A stretch of DNA of 64,000 bases from Ketobacter sp964016105 (GTDB lineage: Bacteria > Pseudomonadota > Gammaproteobacteria > Pseudomonadales > Ketobacteraceae): contig CAXHEX010000001.1 in assembly GCA_964016105.1 (NCBI GenBank), forward strand, positions 124,001 through 188,000. The letters are read 5' to 3'. Positions 16,772-25,497 of this stretch are shown here, piece by piece. Below the pieces are notes generated by a model. The model had not been told where the DNA came from. It ran no database searches and saw only the letters and a list, made by a program, of their open reading frames with translations. Positions within the stretch are counted from its first letter, which is position 1, and the number at the start of each line of letters is the position of its first letter. A program made the translations under genes and the position numbers.

Positions 16772-18349
16772 TCATAGACGGGCAGTTTGATCCACAAAAT
16801 AGGTAAAAAAGCGCGCCGCTCTTTCCAGCCCCGGAATGGAAATGGCTTCAATTACATCACCACTGCTGTGGTACATGCCTTGGGTATGAATACTTTGCAT
16901 CATCGGTGCCCTTAGGGAAGGATAACCGGAAAAGGTCGCGGTACTGAGTAAATCGCCAAATATAAAGGGCACTCTGGTATCTAGGCATCGATAACCGTAG
17001 CGTTCCTTTGCGTCTGCGATAATACCGGTAATACCTCGTCGTCGGAACGCTACCCCAATGTTGGTCTTCTTCTCCCGATTGTTCACGCTCCATTGGCTAC
17101 CTGGCACAAAATCCATTGCCGCTACATGCTCAATGTTAACGATCATTTTTACGTTATCGAGTAAATCTTTATTGCCCCTAACAAAAGCCTCTGGTCCATT
17201 TAATGTCTCTTGGTGGTGGCCACCAGACCCCACAAAAATCAATCGTACCGGGGGTTTATTTTCCGGTTTGGCAAAATGCCTGGCCATGGCTACCATCACC
17301 GCAACGCCATCACCATTATCATTGGCCCCATCAAAGTAACCATCTGTATGGGCGTTAATTACTATGCTTTCTTCATTGTTGTAACCATCCACAATACCAA
17401 CAGCGTTATAACCTTTCGGGTTCTCAATCACTTCGCCTGTTCGTGACATGCGCATGAGTAATTGGTCAGACTTACCCTCTGCTTTTGCTGCTGCCATGAC
17501 CGATAATAAGAATCGCCCGTCGTCGTTGCCCAGGTTAAAGGAACCGCCTTTTTTGTTACTGGCAAAATCCCAGAACTGCATATTGCCCACTTGCAACACC
17601 ACCGTAATAACACCCAAAGCGCCCCGTCTAATCAGCAAATTATTGCGAAGCTTAAGTACGAATCGACTAACAACCGCATTATTTAAGTTCAAATCCACAA
17701 CCTGAACCGCTATCTTTCCTTCCAGGTCGCGGGGTATATACCAGGGGTTTAGAATCCGACCGACGTATTTTAACGGTGCCGTAACGGGCTGATCCAGAAC
17801 CCCGTCAGTGGCAAACGCAGATTCAAACACCACATCTCGGGAGCCCATGCCGAAAGCCTCGTCACCCATGAGTCGAAGCTCCCAGTCAATTGCGGTTTCT
17901 AAGGATTTCTTGGTTCCATATTCCTGCACAGATACTTGGCTCAATCCCGCCTCATCGAATTGATTAGCCACCCATTCTGCCGCCTCTTGTTGTGCGCCGG
18001 GAATACCGGTGATTCGCCCCCAACGCTTTCGACCACTGGCGCGGTCCCGTTCTGATATGGAAACAAACTCTTCCATCAGACCATAAATTGCGTCGCCATT
18101 CAGTTCAGTGAAAGCTTCTTCACCGGGCGGCACCAAGGCGGGAGCAGGAGAAAAACCACTAACATCAATAGGCGCCTTATGGGGAGCCGCTAAACCGGGG
18201 GGCAAAGAAATACCGTACCAAGGCTTGTCAGAATCTGTCGCCGGTGAATCACAATAAATTGGACTACAAAAGTCGGTGGCACCAGTAAAACCGGTGAGAG
18301 TAAAGAAACTGATGCAGCTTATTAGCAGCAAGCCAGGTCTGAATTTCAT
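16772..18349 (-). CDS. Secreted M28-family zinc peptidase
   Basis: The 525-residue protein has an N-terminal signal peptide (about 24 residues). A PA-like insert lies at about residues 190-300. The M28 metallopeptidase domain has NAHTDGYFDGANDNGDG (first His and bridging Asp) and SGGHHQETLNG (catalytic Glu region). VNIEHVAAMD follows where most members have an Asp, and YHSSGD supplies the last His. Glu replacing Asp in the fourth site is unusual but may still bind zinc. It probably acts in the periplasm or outside the cell as an aminopeptidase. The gene is monocistronic with GGGA before the ATG. Confidence 0.85.
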   Translation of the reverse strand: MKFRPGLLLISCISFFTLTGFTGATDFCSPIYCDSPATDSDKPWYGISLPPGLAAPHKAPIDVSGFSPAPALVPPGEEAFTELNGDAIYGLMEEFVSISERDRASGRKRWGRITGIPGAQQEAAEWVANQFDEAGLSQVSVQEYGTKKSLETAIDWELRLMGDEAFGMGSRDVVFESAFATDGVLDQPVTAPLKYVGRILNPWYIPRDLEGKIAVQVVDLNLNNAVVSRFVLKLRNNLLIRRGALGVITVVLQVGNMQFWDFASNKKGGSFNLGNDDGRFLLSVMAAAKAEGKSDQLLMRMSRTGEVIENPKGYNAVGIVDGYNNEESIVINAHTDGYFDGANDNGDGVAVMVAMARHFAKPENKPPVRLIFVGSGGHHQETLNGPEAFVRGNKDLLDNVKMIVNIEHVAAMDFVPGSQWSVNNREKKTNIGVAFRRRGITGIIADAKERYGYRCLDTRVPFIFGDLLSTATFSGYPSLRAPMMQSIHTQGMYHSSGDVIEAISIPGLERAARFFTYFVDQTARL

Positions 18350-18868
18350 ATTGAGTCCCTTTTTATTCTATTTTTATTTTTATTGTTGAATTTACTTTCC
18401 CTAAACATTTTTAATGGCTAGCGCCCTCTGAGTCATTAAGCTTTGCCTCCCGCTCAGCCTTGTGTTAATCAAAGTTGCCTAACCTAGGTCATACTGCTGT
18501 CCTGCTACAGTATAACCCTTCTATTTTAGTAACGGTAAATTGGCGTTATTGCTTCAGAGAAACCCCCTTACTCTATAGGGTCCAACAGCCATTTTATTGA
18601 ACTCTAAATCTATCTTATCCTATTGAAACAAGGACATTTATTTTGTTTTTCAATAAGGGCGCGAGGTAAGCCGCAAGAATAGATGAGACCCTAGTATAAC
18701 TGAGCAAATGGGTACCCGGTTCCTAAAATGAACAGCTCTTGGCCTAAAGTGATCTGTCTTCTTGGTACTGTGTTTAGCTAATTTAATGGTTTGAGTTAAA
18801 AATTGGGGCGGCAAGTTTTTCAGCATTGCCAATAACAATTTCAATAAAGTAAATGAAAGGATTCTGCC
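18350..18868. other. 519-bp intergenic region, no gene seen
   Basis: This is the divergent upstream region of the M28 peptidase and the large lipoprotein. The left 60 bases are T-rich. I see no ORF with a ribosome-binding site, no RNA gene and no convincing operator. Confidence 0.5.
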
Positions 18869-20920
18869 ATGAAACCAAGATCTTTGGGGATAGATCGCGC
18901 TTGTATCTTTGTTTTGATACTATTACTAACCGGCTGTGGAGGGGAGACTAAACCCCTCATGGATCTCACCAAGGATGGCTTCTTCGCATTTCCCTGGCCC
19001 AATGAAATCCGAAAGCGAGAAAACGGCTCCATTGATCTGGATGGGTTCCCTGCCAACTTTAATCCCATCTTCAGTTACATCGCAGCCCGTGGGGAAACCT
19101 ATAGCCAAGATTTTGGACCCAATCACGGGGTATTTTTTCAATTTAGCAACAGAATAGATGGAAGCCAACTTCCATCTATTGACGAATCACTGCAGGACGA
19201 TTCACCTATCATGTTGGTGAATATCGATCCTTCGTCTCCAGGCTACTTAGCCCGTACACCGCTGCGCTTGAATTTCTCCTCACTCAAAACGTTATACAAA
19301 CCAGGCAATCTGTTAGCGGCGGTGCCCTTGCCGGGGTACTCATTAGATGCCGATGCCGAATATGCGGCAATCATTTTTACGGGCATTAAAGACACCCAGG
19401 GCAATCCCATAGAAAAGGCGAATTTATTAGGGGGTCTGCAACAAAACGAATTACCACCCGGGGTTACATCACAACATTGGCAACAACTGCAAGGCCAATG
19501 GCAAAAAGTGAATGACTATGTTGAAGCACACACCCAGTGGTCTCGGGATCAGATTGCTGCGTTCAGCGTCTATAAAACTCAGCAACCAACAAAATACGCT
19601 TTCGCGGTGGCAGAAGCGCTGCGTGATGTTGATGACCAAACCATTATTGATTCCGTCATGGACGTTCAAATCCAGGAAACCTGCCAAAGCGCCTCCAATG
19701 TGGAAATTTCAGGTAAGGTGCGCCTACCCAGTTGGCAACGTGGCAAGGCGCCTTATCTAATTGCGGGAGGCTTTATTGGACTAGATGAAGACGGTCACGC
19801 TCAAATCCAAGGATATGAAGAAGTAGATTTTTATGTGGTTATCGGATGCCTGGAAAGTGATGGCCCAAGAAAGGTGGTTGTGGGTGCACCTGGCAGCGGG
19901 GATGGACCCGATATGTCAGACCGACTAGTTCGACAATACATGTTCAGTTATGAATTTAACCAAATTGCAATCTCTGTCCCTCCACATCAAACCGGTTCCC
20001 GAGCACACCCCGTAGGGGAGGATGTTACTGCGTTACTAAACAAACTGGGCGTTACTGTCAATTGGGGCGATATACCAGGGTTAATATACTATAACCCATT
20101 CAACACCCCGGCCAGTGTGGGCAACCATATTCAAGGCGCAGCAGATTACATATACATACGTCGCCTAGCCACCTTATTGCAACCCATATTCGCGCAACAG
20201 GGTTTGGAGATAGACGCATTGGATTTACCGGCCAATGCCCTTGACGCTGACCTCAATAGCGCGGCATTGGTGGCGCAAAGTCAAGGTGCAGGTAATGCTC
20301 CCATTGCCATGGCCATGGATCCTACCTTTAACATCGGTTATTTCAATGCGGCATCTAGCCACGCTTATCCGCAAGCCATTCATCGCTATTCAGTTCGAAA
20401 ACTGCTTACCACCGCGTTCGCTGGATTAGTGGAAAATGAAATAAACGATTTTCACCCCATCATGCAATTAATGCAGTTAGCCCATGAGCCGTCTGACAAT
20501 GTGAATTATGTTCCCTTTATTCAGCCCGGTGATCTACTGTTCACAGCGGGCTGGCGTGACGGATGTGTCCCTCGTGAAGGGGCCGGAGCGCTGGGGTTGG
20601 CTTTGGTGCGCTACGGGCTGGTAGAGTTGAACTTGAAACATGGCAAGTTCCATAGCTTTGTGGATCCCACCTCATTTATGGAGGCCGGACCCGGGCTACC
20701 CTTTTTTGATTTTCCTCTTTACCAAGCCAATTTGGACAATGGAAAGTACGGACTATTTATTGAGCTGGCAACGGGCCACGATGCAAACGGGGCTGAGTAC
20801 ACCCAGAGTGATTTCTTAGCCAATACTTTAGGGTTGCCTGGTGCCGACGGAGAAATCCAAGCTCCCGAAGTAACCAGTTTCGGTGGAACCTGTGATGAGC
20901 GCTATGATAATGTCTATTAA
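18869..20920 (+). CDS. Large outer-membrane/periplasmic lipoprotein, lipase-like plan
   Basis: The 683-residue protein has a lipoprotein signal with lipobox LLTGC (Cys at about residue 23), followed by Gly-Gly-Glu. An FFAFPWPNEIRKRENGSIDLDGFP segment then resembles the N-terminal region of large extracellular lipases and of lipoproteins common in myxobacteria and marine gammaproteobacteria. Near residue 475 the stretch LVAQSQGAGNAPIA contains a possible Ser nucleophile elbow (QSQGAG in place of GxSxG). GHDANGAEYTQSDF near the C-terminus could supply a His. I infer an alpha/beta-hydrolase plan but cannot prove activity. Start ATG has AAAGGA. No operon partner. Confidence 0.65.
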   Translation: MKPRSLGIDRACIFVLILLLTGCGGETKPLMDLTKDGFFAFPWPNEIRKRENGSIDLDGFPANFNPIFSYIAARGETYSQDFGPNHGVFFQFSNRIDGSQLPSIDESLQDDSPIMLVNIDPSSPGYLARTPLRLNFSSLKTLYKPGNLLAAVPLPGYSLDADAEYAAIIFTGIKDTQGNPIEKANLLGGLQQNELPPGVTSQHWQQLQGQWQKVNDYVEAHTQWSRDQIAAFSVYKTQQPTKYAFAVAEALRDVDDQTIIDSVMDVQIQETCQSASNVEISGKVRLPSWQRGKAPYLIAGGFIGLDEDGHAQIQGYEEVDFYVVIGCLESDGPRKVVVGAPGSGDGPDMSDRLVRQYMFSYEFNQIAISVPPHQTGSRAHPVGEDVTALLNKLGVTVNWGDIPGLIYYNPFNTPASVGNHIQGAADYIYIRRLATLLQPIFAQQGLEIDALDLPANALDADLNSAALVAQSQGAGNAPIAMAMDPTFNIGYFNAASSHAYPQAIHRYSVRKLLTTAFAGLVENEINDFHPIMQLMQLAHEPSDNVNYVPFIQPGDLLFTAGWRDGCVPREGAGALGLALVRYGLVELNLKHGKFHSFVDPTSFMEAGPGLPFFDFPLYQANLDNGKYGLFIELATGHDANGAEYTQSDFLANTLGLPGADGEIQAPEVTSFGGTCDERYDNVY

Positions 20921-21014
20921 TCTTTTGAACTGAAGGATCGCACTAGTGCATTAACTTATAGAATAACTTATTATCAGTGTCCTTAATTTAAGAAGTTAGA
21001 ACTTCGTATTTTGG

Positions 21015-22061
21015 ATGGACACTGATAATAATAATGCTCCCGCACTTAGCGAATCCAAACGCCCGATAGATATTAATACCCCCATTCGATATGCGGGCCT
21101 GTTTTATACATCTATTAAGCCGTATCAGTTATCTGATAAAGCGCTGTTTAAAGGCACCTTAATCCCCCAAGATAGACTGCATGATCAGGATTACTTTATC
21201 AGTTTCCATGATTTTTTGAGCTTCACTAACAACGCCATTCGTCTTGTGGGGTCTGAAACAGTGGCTATGGATTTCGGTCAGCATCTGGTGTTGCCCGCCC
21301 ATGGCACTTGGGGATTGGCGGTTATGACCAGCCCGGTGTTATTCGATGCCATCATGTTATTTAAAGAATATGTGGCTCTGGAATTACCCTTTTTTATTTT
21401 TCACTATCAAGAAACCCACGAACACGTAACAGTTGAGATAAAAGCGACGGCCGCTATCCAGGAGCGGTTGCAGTTTCATCTAGGCTATTTACTGGTGGCA
21501 GAAGCCATAAATTTCAAATACGCCTTAAAAGACAATTCTGACCTGGAAGTTCATTGTGCCTATGCCGAGCCTGACTATGGCCACCGCTACCGTGAGATCA
21601 TAGGACGAGAAATTACCTTCAATAGCACGTTCACTGGCGTGCGCTTTAAACGAAAGCATCTCAAGGAAGCCATGCCCGATGCCAACCACGCCAGCCATAA
21701 AATGCTAATGAACACCTTGCAGCAAGCACGGGTGGCGACACAGGAATCCACAAGCCTCACCAGCACCATTGCTGGGTACTTAGGTAAGGAGCCTTTTTGC
21801 TATCCTAGTCAGGAAGCCATAGCTGAGAAATTGAATATGTCAGCTCGAAATTTGCGCCGCTGCCTGAAAGAGGAAAACACCACCTATCAAGAGATCGTTT
21901 CCAACTTGAAAAAAAGAGATGCGTTTCGTTGCTTAAACGATGGCATGTCTGTTAGCCAGGTAGCTCTCGAGTTAGGCTATGAGGATCCTTCCAATTTCAC
22001 CCGAGCTTTTCGCAAGTGGTTTGGCGTTTCGCCATCCAAGTTTTGTGAAATCCGAAACTAA
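21015..22061 (+). CDS. AraC-family regulator with Arabinose_bd-type N-terminus
   Basis: The 348-residue protein has an N-terminal sensor of the kind found in OruR/ArgR-like regulators (residues 20-210) and a C-terminal double helix-turn-helix (about residues 250-345). The last signature is VALELGYEDPSNFTRAFRKWFGVSPSKF. Such regulators often sit beside lipid or amino-acid catabolic genes. The nearest gene on the same strand is the lipoprotein, 94 bp upstream, a possible partner. The ribosome-binding site before ATG 21015 is weak. Confidence 0.87.
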   Translation: MDTDNNNAPALSESKRPIDINTPIRYAGLFYTSIKPYQLSDKALFKGTLIPQDRLHDQDYFISFHDFLSFTNNAIRLVGSETVAMDFGQHLVLPAHGTWGLAVMTSPVLFDAIMLFKEYVALELPFFIFHYQETHEHVTVEIKATAAIQERLQFHLGYLLVAEAINFKYALKDNSDLEVHCAYAEPDYGHRYREIIGREITFNSTFTGVRFKRKHLKEAMPDANHASHKMLMNTLQQARVATQESTSLTSTIAGYLGKEPFCYPSQEAIAEKLNMSARNLRRCLKEENTTYQEIVSNLKKRDAFRCLNDGMSVSQVALELGYEDPSNFTRAFRKWFGVSPSKFCEIRN

Positions 22062-22086
22062 TAACCTAAAAATCAGTGTGCAAATA

Positions 22087-23193
22087 TTAAAAATGTTGCG
22101 CCAGCGTTAAACCACCCCACATAACATTGCGATCTCCAGCACCGTGCTTCACTTCAGAACTGTGACCACGCAAAACATAGCTGACACGATACCCGTTGGC
22201 AAAGGCATGGGTATAGCCCATCCAAGCTTCAACAATGCCATGCTCCAGTTCGGAGCCGGAGTAGGTAACCTCACTGCGGCGAAATTGTCCCTGCAAAAAT
22301 GCGTTGTAAGCACGGGCTTTCAGCGCTACGCCAGCAACAAAGTAGCTTTCATTTTGGCACTTACCCGCCGTGGCTTGGGAAGCCTGCTCCCGATATTGAG
22401 TTAACTCGGGATTATAGGATTGCCAACGGGAAGCAATATGACCAAAGCGTAGGCTGGCGCCATAGCCGATCTCAGTTATGTACCCCAGGGAACCCATCCA
22501 AGAGGTTTTCAACTCCAGATTCGGATTACCCAGCGTCCACAGAGTTTGTCTCGCCAAGGTATAACGGGCAGTAAGTTCACCGCCATCAGAAATCTGATGC
22601 TGCCAGCCTTCTGCTAACTGACTGTCTATCAACCGGTGCACGTCGTTCTGCAATTGACCGGCCACGTCTAAACCGAGCACCCCCAGGGTTAACGCGCTGC
22701 GCCAAACCACATTCTCCTGGGCACCAGCCTGTTCCTGGGCGGCAGATAAATACACCATGCTGGCGTAAGGGCGATCGTCATGATTTGGAATTGTCACCGC
22801 TAGATCCTCAGGGGTGAAACCATAAATACCAAATTCCACACTATGAGTGGTAGCATTGTTGGCAGTAGTAAAGCCCGCCAGGTTTTTATTGAGTACAGAA
22901 AGAGGCTCATGGATAAACCCAAAACCTTCAGCAATCGCTGATCCAGATGCAGATAAGCTGACACCGTAGGTATAATCCTGATCGCGGCTGGAGGGCACCA
23001 AAATGTCGTTATCAAATGACAGCGCCCAGTTTTGAATGGGCTTTTTTCCGCATGAACCAGGACCCGACTGCACTGTTTCCTCACCGGGTGGTTCACCCAA
23101 AGAGCCCATAGCAGCAAAGGCCCCATTCCAGGCACCCAACCACGTAATAATCATCAATAAACCGTAAAACTTAAACTTCTTAAAATTGTTCAT
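22087..23193 (-). CDS. LpxR-like outer-membrane lipid A deacylase (DUF2219)
   Basis: The 368-residue protein has a signal peptide and a beta-barrel. The family signature NWALSFDNDILVPSSRDQDYTYGVSLS sits at about residues 50-76; it contains the Asn-Asp and the DxxYTxG that form the LpxR active-site region. LpxR removes the 3'-acyloxyacyl chain of lipid A. I chose ATG 23193, preceded by AGGAGAGAGGTG. The open frame runs 36 codons further upstream without a ribosome-binding site. The next gene on the same strand, an AhpD-like protein, ends 104 bp upstream. Confidence 0.82.
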   Translation of the reverse strand: MNNFKKFKFYGLLMIITWLGAWNGAFAAMGSLGEPPGEETVQSGPGSCGKKPIQNWALSFDNDILVPSSRDQDYTYGVSLSASGSAIAEGFGFIHEPLSVLNKNLAGFTTANNATTHSVEFGIYGFTPEDLAVTIPNHDDRPYASMVYLSAAQEQAGAQENVVWRSALTLGVLGLDVAGQLQNDVHRLIDSQLAEGWQHQISDGGELTARYTLARQTLWTLGNPNLELKTSWMGSLGYITEIGYGASLRFGHIASRWQSYNPELTQYREQASQATAGKCQNESYFVAGVALKARAYNAFLQGQFRRSEVTYSGSELEHGIVEAWMGYTHAFANGYRVSYVLRGHSSEVKHGAGDRNVMWGGLTLAQHF

Positions 23194-23297
23194 CACCTCT
23201 CTCCTGTACTGATAACTTTTGCCAATCACAACAGACCGTGAACCACGGAAACCGGGATAGAGCGGGTTTGGTTTCCGCGATTTTTTGGTTTGCGATA

Positions 23298-23834
23298 TCA
23301 AACAAACTGTTTAAATTGCTCATCCACCGGGGTGTCGAATAGATGGTTGACGTAATTGCTGATGGTCTTTTGCGCCAAGCCAACAATGATTTCCATCAGT
23401 TGCTGGTTGCCGTAACCAACCGTCTTGAATCGATCAATTTGCTCGCCACTAAGGTGACCCCGGTCCAGAAGGAGTGCCCGCGTAGTGCTTCTCAATACCT
23501 CCAGCTTCTCGTCTGCCAATGGCGTGTTATTTCTGAGAGCGTCGATGATGGCATCGTCCACCTTCATCATCTTCGCGATCATTGAATGAGCGGGTAAGCA
23601 GTAATGGCACTGGTTTTCGAAATTAATGGTCTGCCATACCACCGTCAGCTCAGCGGCATTGAAGCTGGTATTTTGAAAGGCTGTATGTAGGTCTTTGTAG
23701 GCTTGCAAAGCCATAGGAGCCTCCGCCAGTACGCGATGTAAATTAGGAACCCAGCCAAACGCTTTTTCTGAATCATTTAGAGAATCTCTGGAAGCCTCTG
23801 GCGCTGTTTCGATGGTGTGCAAAGTAAAACTCAT
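23298..23834 (-). CDS. Carboxymuconolactone decarboxylase/AhpD-like protein
   Basis: The 178-residue protein has the helical CMD fold with the peroxidase-type CHYC motif in NFENQCHYCLPAHSMIAK (about residues 76-93), where a Cys pair and a nearby His act in AhpD-type alkylhydroperoxidases. It is probably a thiol peroxidase rather than a lactone decarboxylase. The ATG has GAGGAA 8 bases upstream. It is divergent from an AraC regulator (102 bp gap), which is its likely controller. Confidence 0.88.
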   Translation of the reverse strand: MSFTLHTIETAPEASRDSLNDSEKAFGWVPNLHRVLAEAPMALQAYKDLHTAFQNTSFNAAELTVVWQTINFENQCHYCLPAHSMIAKMMKVDDAIIDALRNNTPLADEKLEVLRSTTRALLLDRGHLSGEQIDRFKTVGYGNQQLMEIIVGLAQKTISNYVNHLFDTPVDEQFKQFV

Positions 23835-23936
23835 GGGGGTATTCCTCTTGCTGTTGATGAAAGAGTCTGTACTTTAGCCGCCATGCTGAGTACGATGAAT
23901 GCCAGTTAGTACGGTTCTAATGCTTAGGAGTCCGAA

Positions 23937-24815
23937 ATGTCCTGCTTTGATGATGTGCTAAAGCTAATTAGGCTGAGCGTAGATCTTTACTTAAGCGCCC
24001 GCGTCTGTGGCGAGTGGAGCCTGGAGGCACACCCGGAAGGAGAAACCTGTTTTCACTTTGCTATACAAAATGAAGCTCTGATGACCGTACCCGGGGTGGG
24101 AGAATGGCATCTCCAGGAAGGAGATCTGGTTATCTTCCCCCGGGAAGTTGCCCATAACTTGACCCCGATAACGGATATGAGTGGGCCACAACAACTGCTT
24201 TCTATCGCGCAATCTCAGAACATTCCTGGCACCAGCCTGGTATGTGGCAAGGTACGGTTTAAACATTTGGGCAGCGAAATGTTGCTGGATGCCTTGCCCA
24301 AAGTGTTTGTGGTTAAACGAGATAACACCACACCCTGGCTCGACAGAATGCTGGCACTGATCGTGGATGAAAGTTTGCGCACAGAATCCGCGAACAGCGT
24401 AATGATGGACCGACTCTGCGAATTACTGTTCGCTTATTCTTTAAGACACTTCGTTGAAACCAGTGAACAACCACTGGGCGTTCTTTCTTTGTTTTCTCAT
24501 CGACAGATTGGTAAAGCAATCCAGGCGATTCATCATGCACCCCATGAGCCCTGGCAGCTGGTTACGCTTGCCCAGTCGGCAGCCATGTCCCGCACCCAAT
24601 TTGCTGAAACCTTTAAATCTCTCAGTGGCTGGACTCCCATGCAGTACGTCACCTGGTGGCGAATGCAGCTGGCATGGAATTACTTGGAGTCAGGCACTCC
24701 TGTGGCGGCGGTGGCAGACAAAGTAGGGTATCAATCGGAAGCCGCTTTTTCACGGGCCTTTCGTAAACAATTTAAGGTAAGCGCAGGCCAGGTAAGACGC
24801 GGGCAATTAGTATGA
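23937..24815 (+). CDS. AraC-family regulator with cupin-type sensor
   Basis: The 292-residue protein has an N-terminal cupin-like domain (residues 1-170; EGETCFHFAI, VPGVGEWHLQEGDLVIFPREVAHNL) and a C-terminal AraC helix-turn-helix (about 190-290; VADKVGYQSEAAFSRAFRKQFKVSAGQVRR). This layout is found in regulators of oxidoreductases and hydroperoxidases. Its divergent neighbour encodes an AhpD-like protein, the likely target. ATG 23937 follows TAGGAG. Confidence 0.88.
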   Translation: MSCFDDVLKLIRLSVDLYLSARVCGEWSLEAHPEGETCFHFAIQNEALMTVPGVGEWHLQEGDLVIFPREVAHNLTPITDMSGPQQLLSIAQSQNIPGTSLVCGKVRFKHLGSEMLLDALPKVFVVKRDNTTPWLDRMLALIVDESLRTESANSVMMDRLCELLFAYSLRHFVETSEQPLGVLSLFSHRQIGKAIQAIHHAPHEPWQLVTLAQSAAMSRTQFAETFKSLSGWTPMQYVTWWRMQLAWNYLESGTPVAAVADKVGYQSEAAFSRAFRKQFKVSAGQVRRGQLV

Positions 24816-24825
24816 TAATGAATAG

Positions 24826-25473
24826 TTAGTTTAAATGCCCCACCTTTACCCATATCAAGGTATCCACCTCCACATAAGGTGTGTGCTCACTTAAATGGGG
24901 CGACCTCATCCAGGTTCCTGCTGGGTAGCGCCCATACTCATCCCGCAACTCACCGCTGATCACATAAATCTCTTCGCCACCATAATGACGGTGGCGTTTA
25001 AAATGTTCGCCCGCTGGCCACTGAACCAGAGCGACCTGTTCGCTGCCAAATTGATGTAATGACATGACTTTGAGATTGCCATTGCCAGGCTGCCATGGTT
25101 CGTCTGAGGTTCTAATACAAACATGATTGGAATCTTCTGCTTGAAACTGATGGAGTTTTACCAAAATAATACAGCCATTTTCACTGTAGGGCGCATGGCG
25201 AAAACCTTTCGGGTTACGAAAGTAGGTACCTTGGGAGTAATCACCGGTTTCATCAGAGAACACGCCATCAAGAACCAGTATTTCTTCGCCTTTCGGATGA
25301 TTATGAGCATGGAAAGACGAACCAGGATCGTATTTCACAATGCTAGTGGCGTGACCCTGTTCCGCTCCCTCACGGGCCAGAGGTTTCCTCCACACACCGG
25401 GTTTTGGGCTGGCCACCCAATCCATTTGGTTGGTATCAATAACTACGCGTTTGGAAAAGTCCATATTTATCAT
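24826..25473 (-). CDS. Double-cupin protein (ChrR-like)
   Basis: The 215-residue protein has two cupin halves. Each carries a metal-ligand pattern: HAHNHPKGEEILVLDG at about residue 56 and FKRHRHYGGEEIYVISG at about residue 158, followed by partner His residues (APYS, EHTPY). ChrR-type cupins bind zinc or iron and often sense or scavenge oxidants. It starts 24 bp after the upstream oxidoreductase fusion and is probably the third gene of the GST-oxidoreductase-cupin operon. ATG 25473 has no clear ribosome-binding site; an ATG three codons on is equally possible. Confidence 0.83.
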   Translation of the reverse strand: MINMDFSKRVVIDTNQMDWVASPKPGVWRKPLAREGAEQGHATSIVKYDPGSSFHAHNHPKGEEILVLDGVFSDETGDYSQGTYFRNPKGFRHAPYSENGCIILVKLHQFQAEDSNHVCIRTSDEPWQPGNGNLKVMSLHQFGSEQVALVQWPAGEHFKRHRHYGGEEIYVISGELRDEYGRYPAGTWMRSPHLSEHTPYVEVDTLIWVKVGHLN

Positions 25474-25497
25474 GGGTTACATCACTATTCGGAGTTG

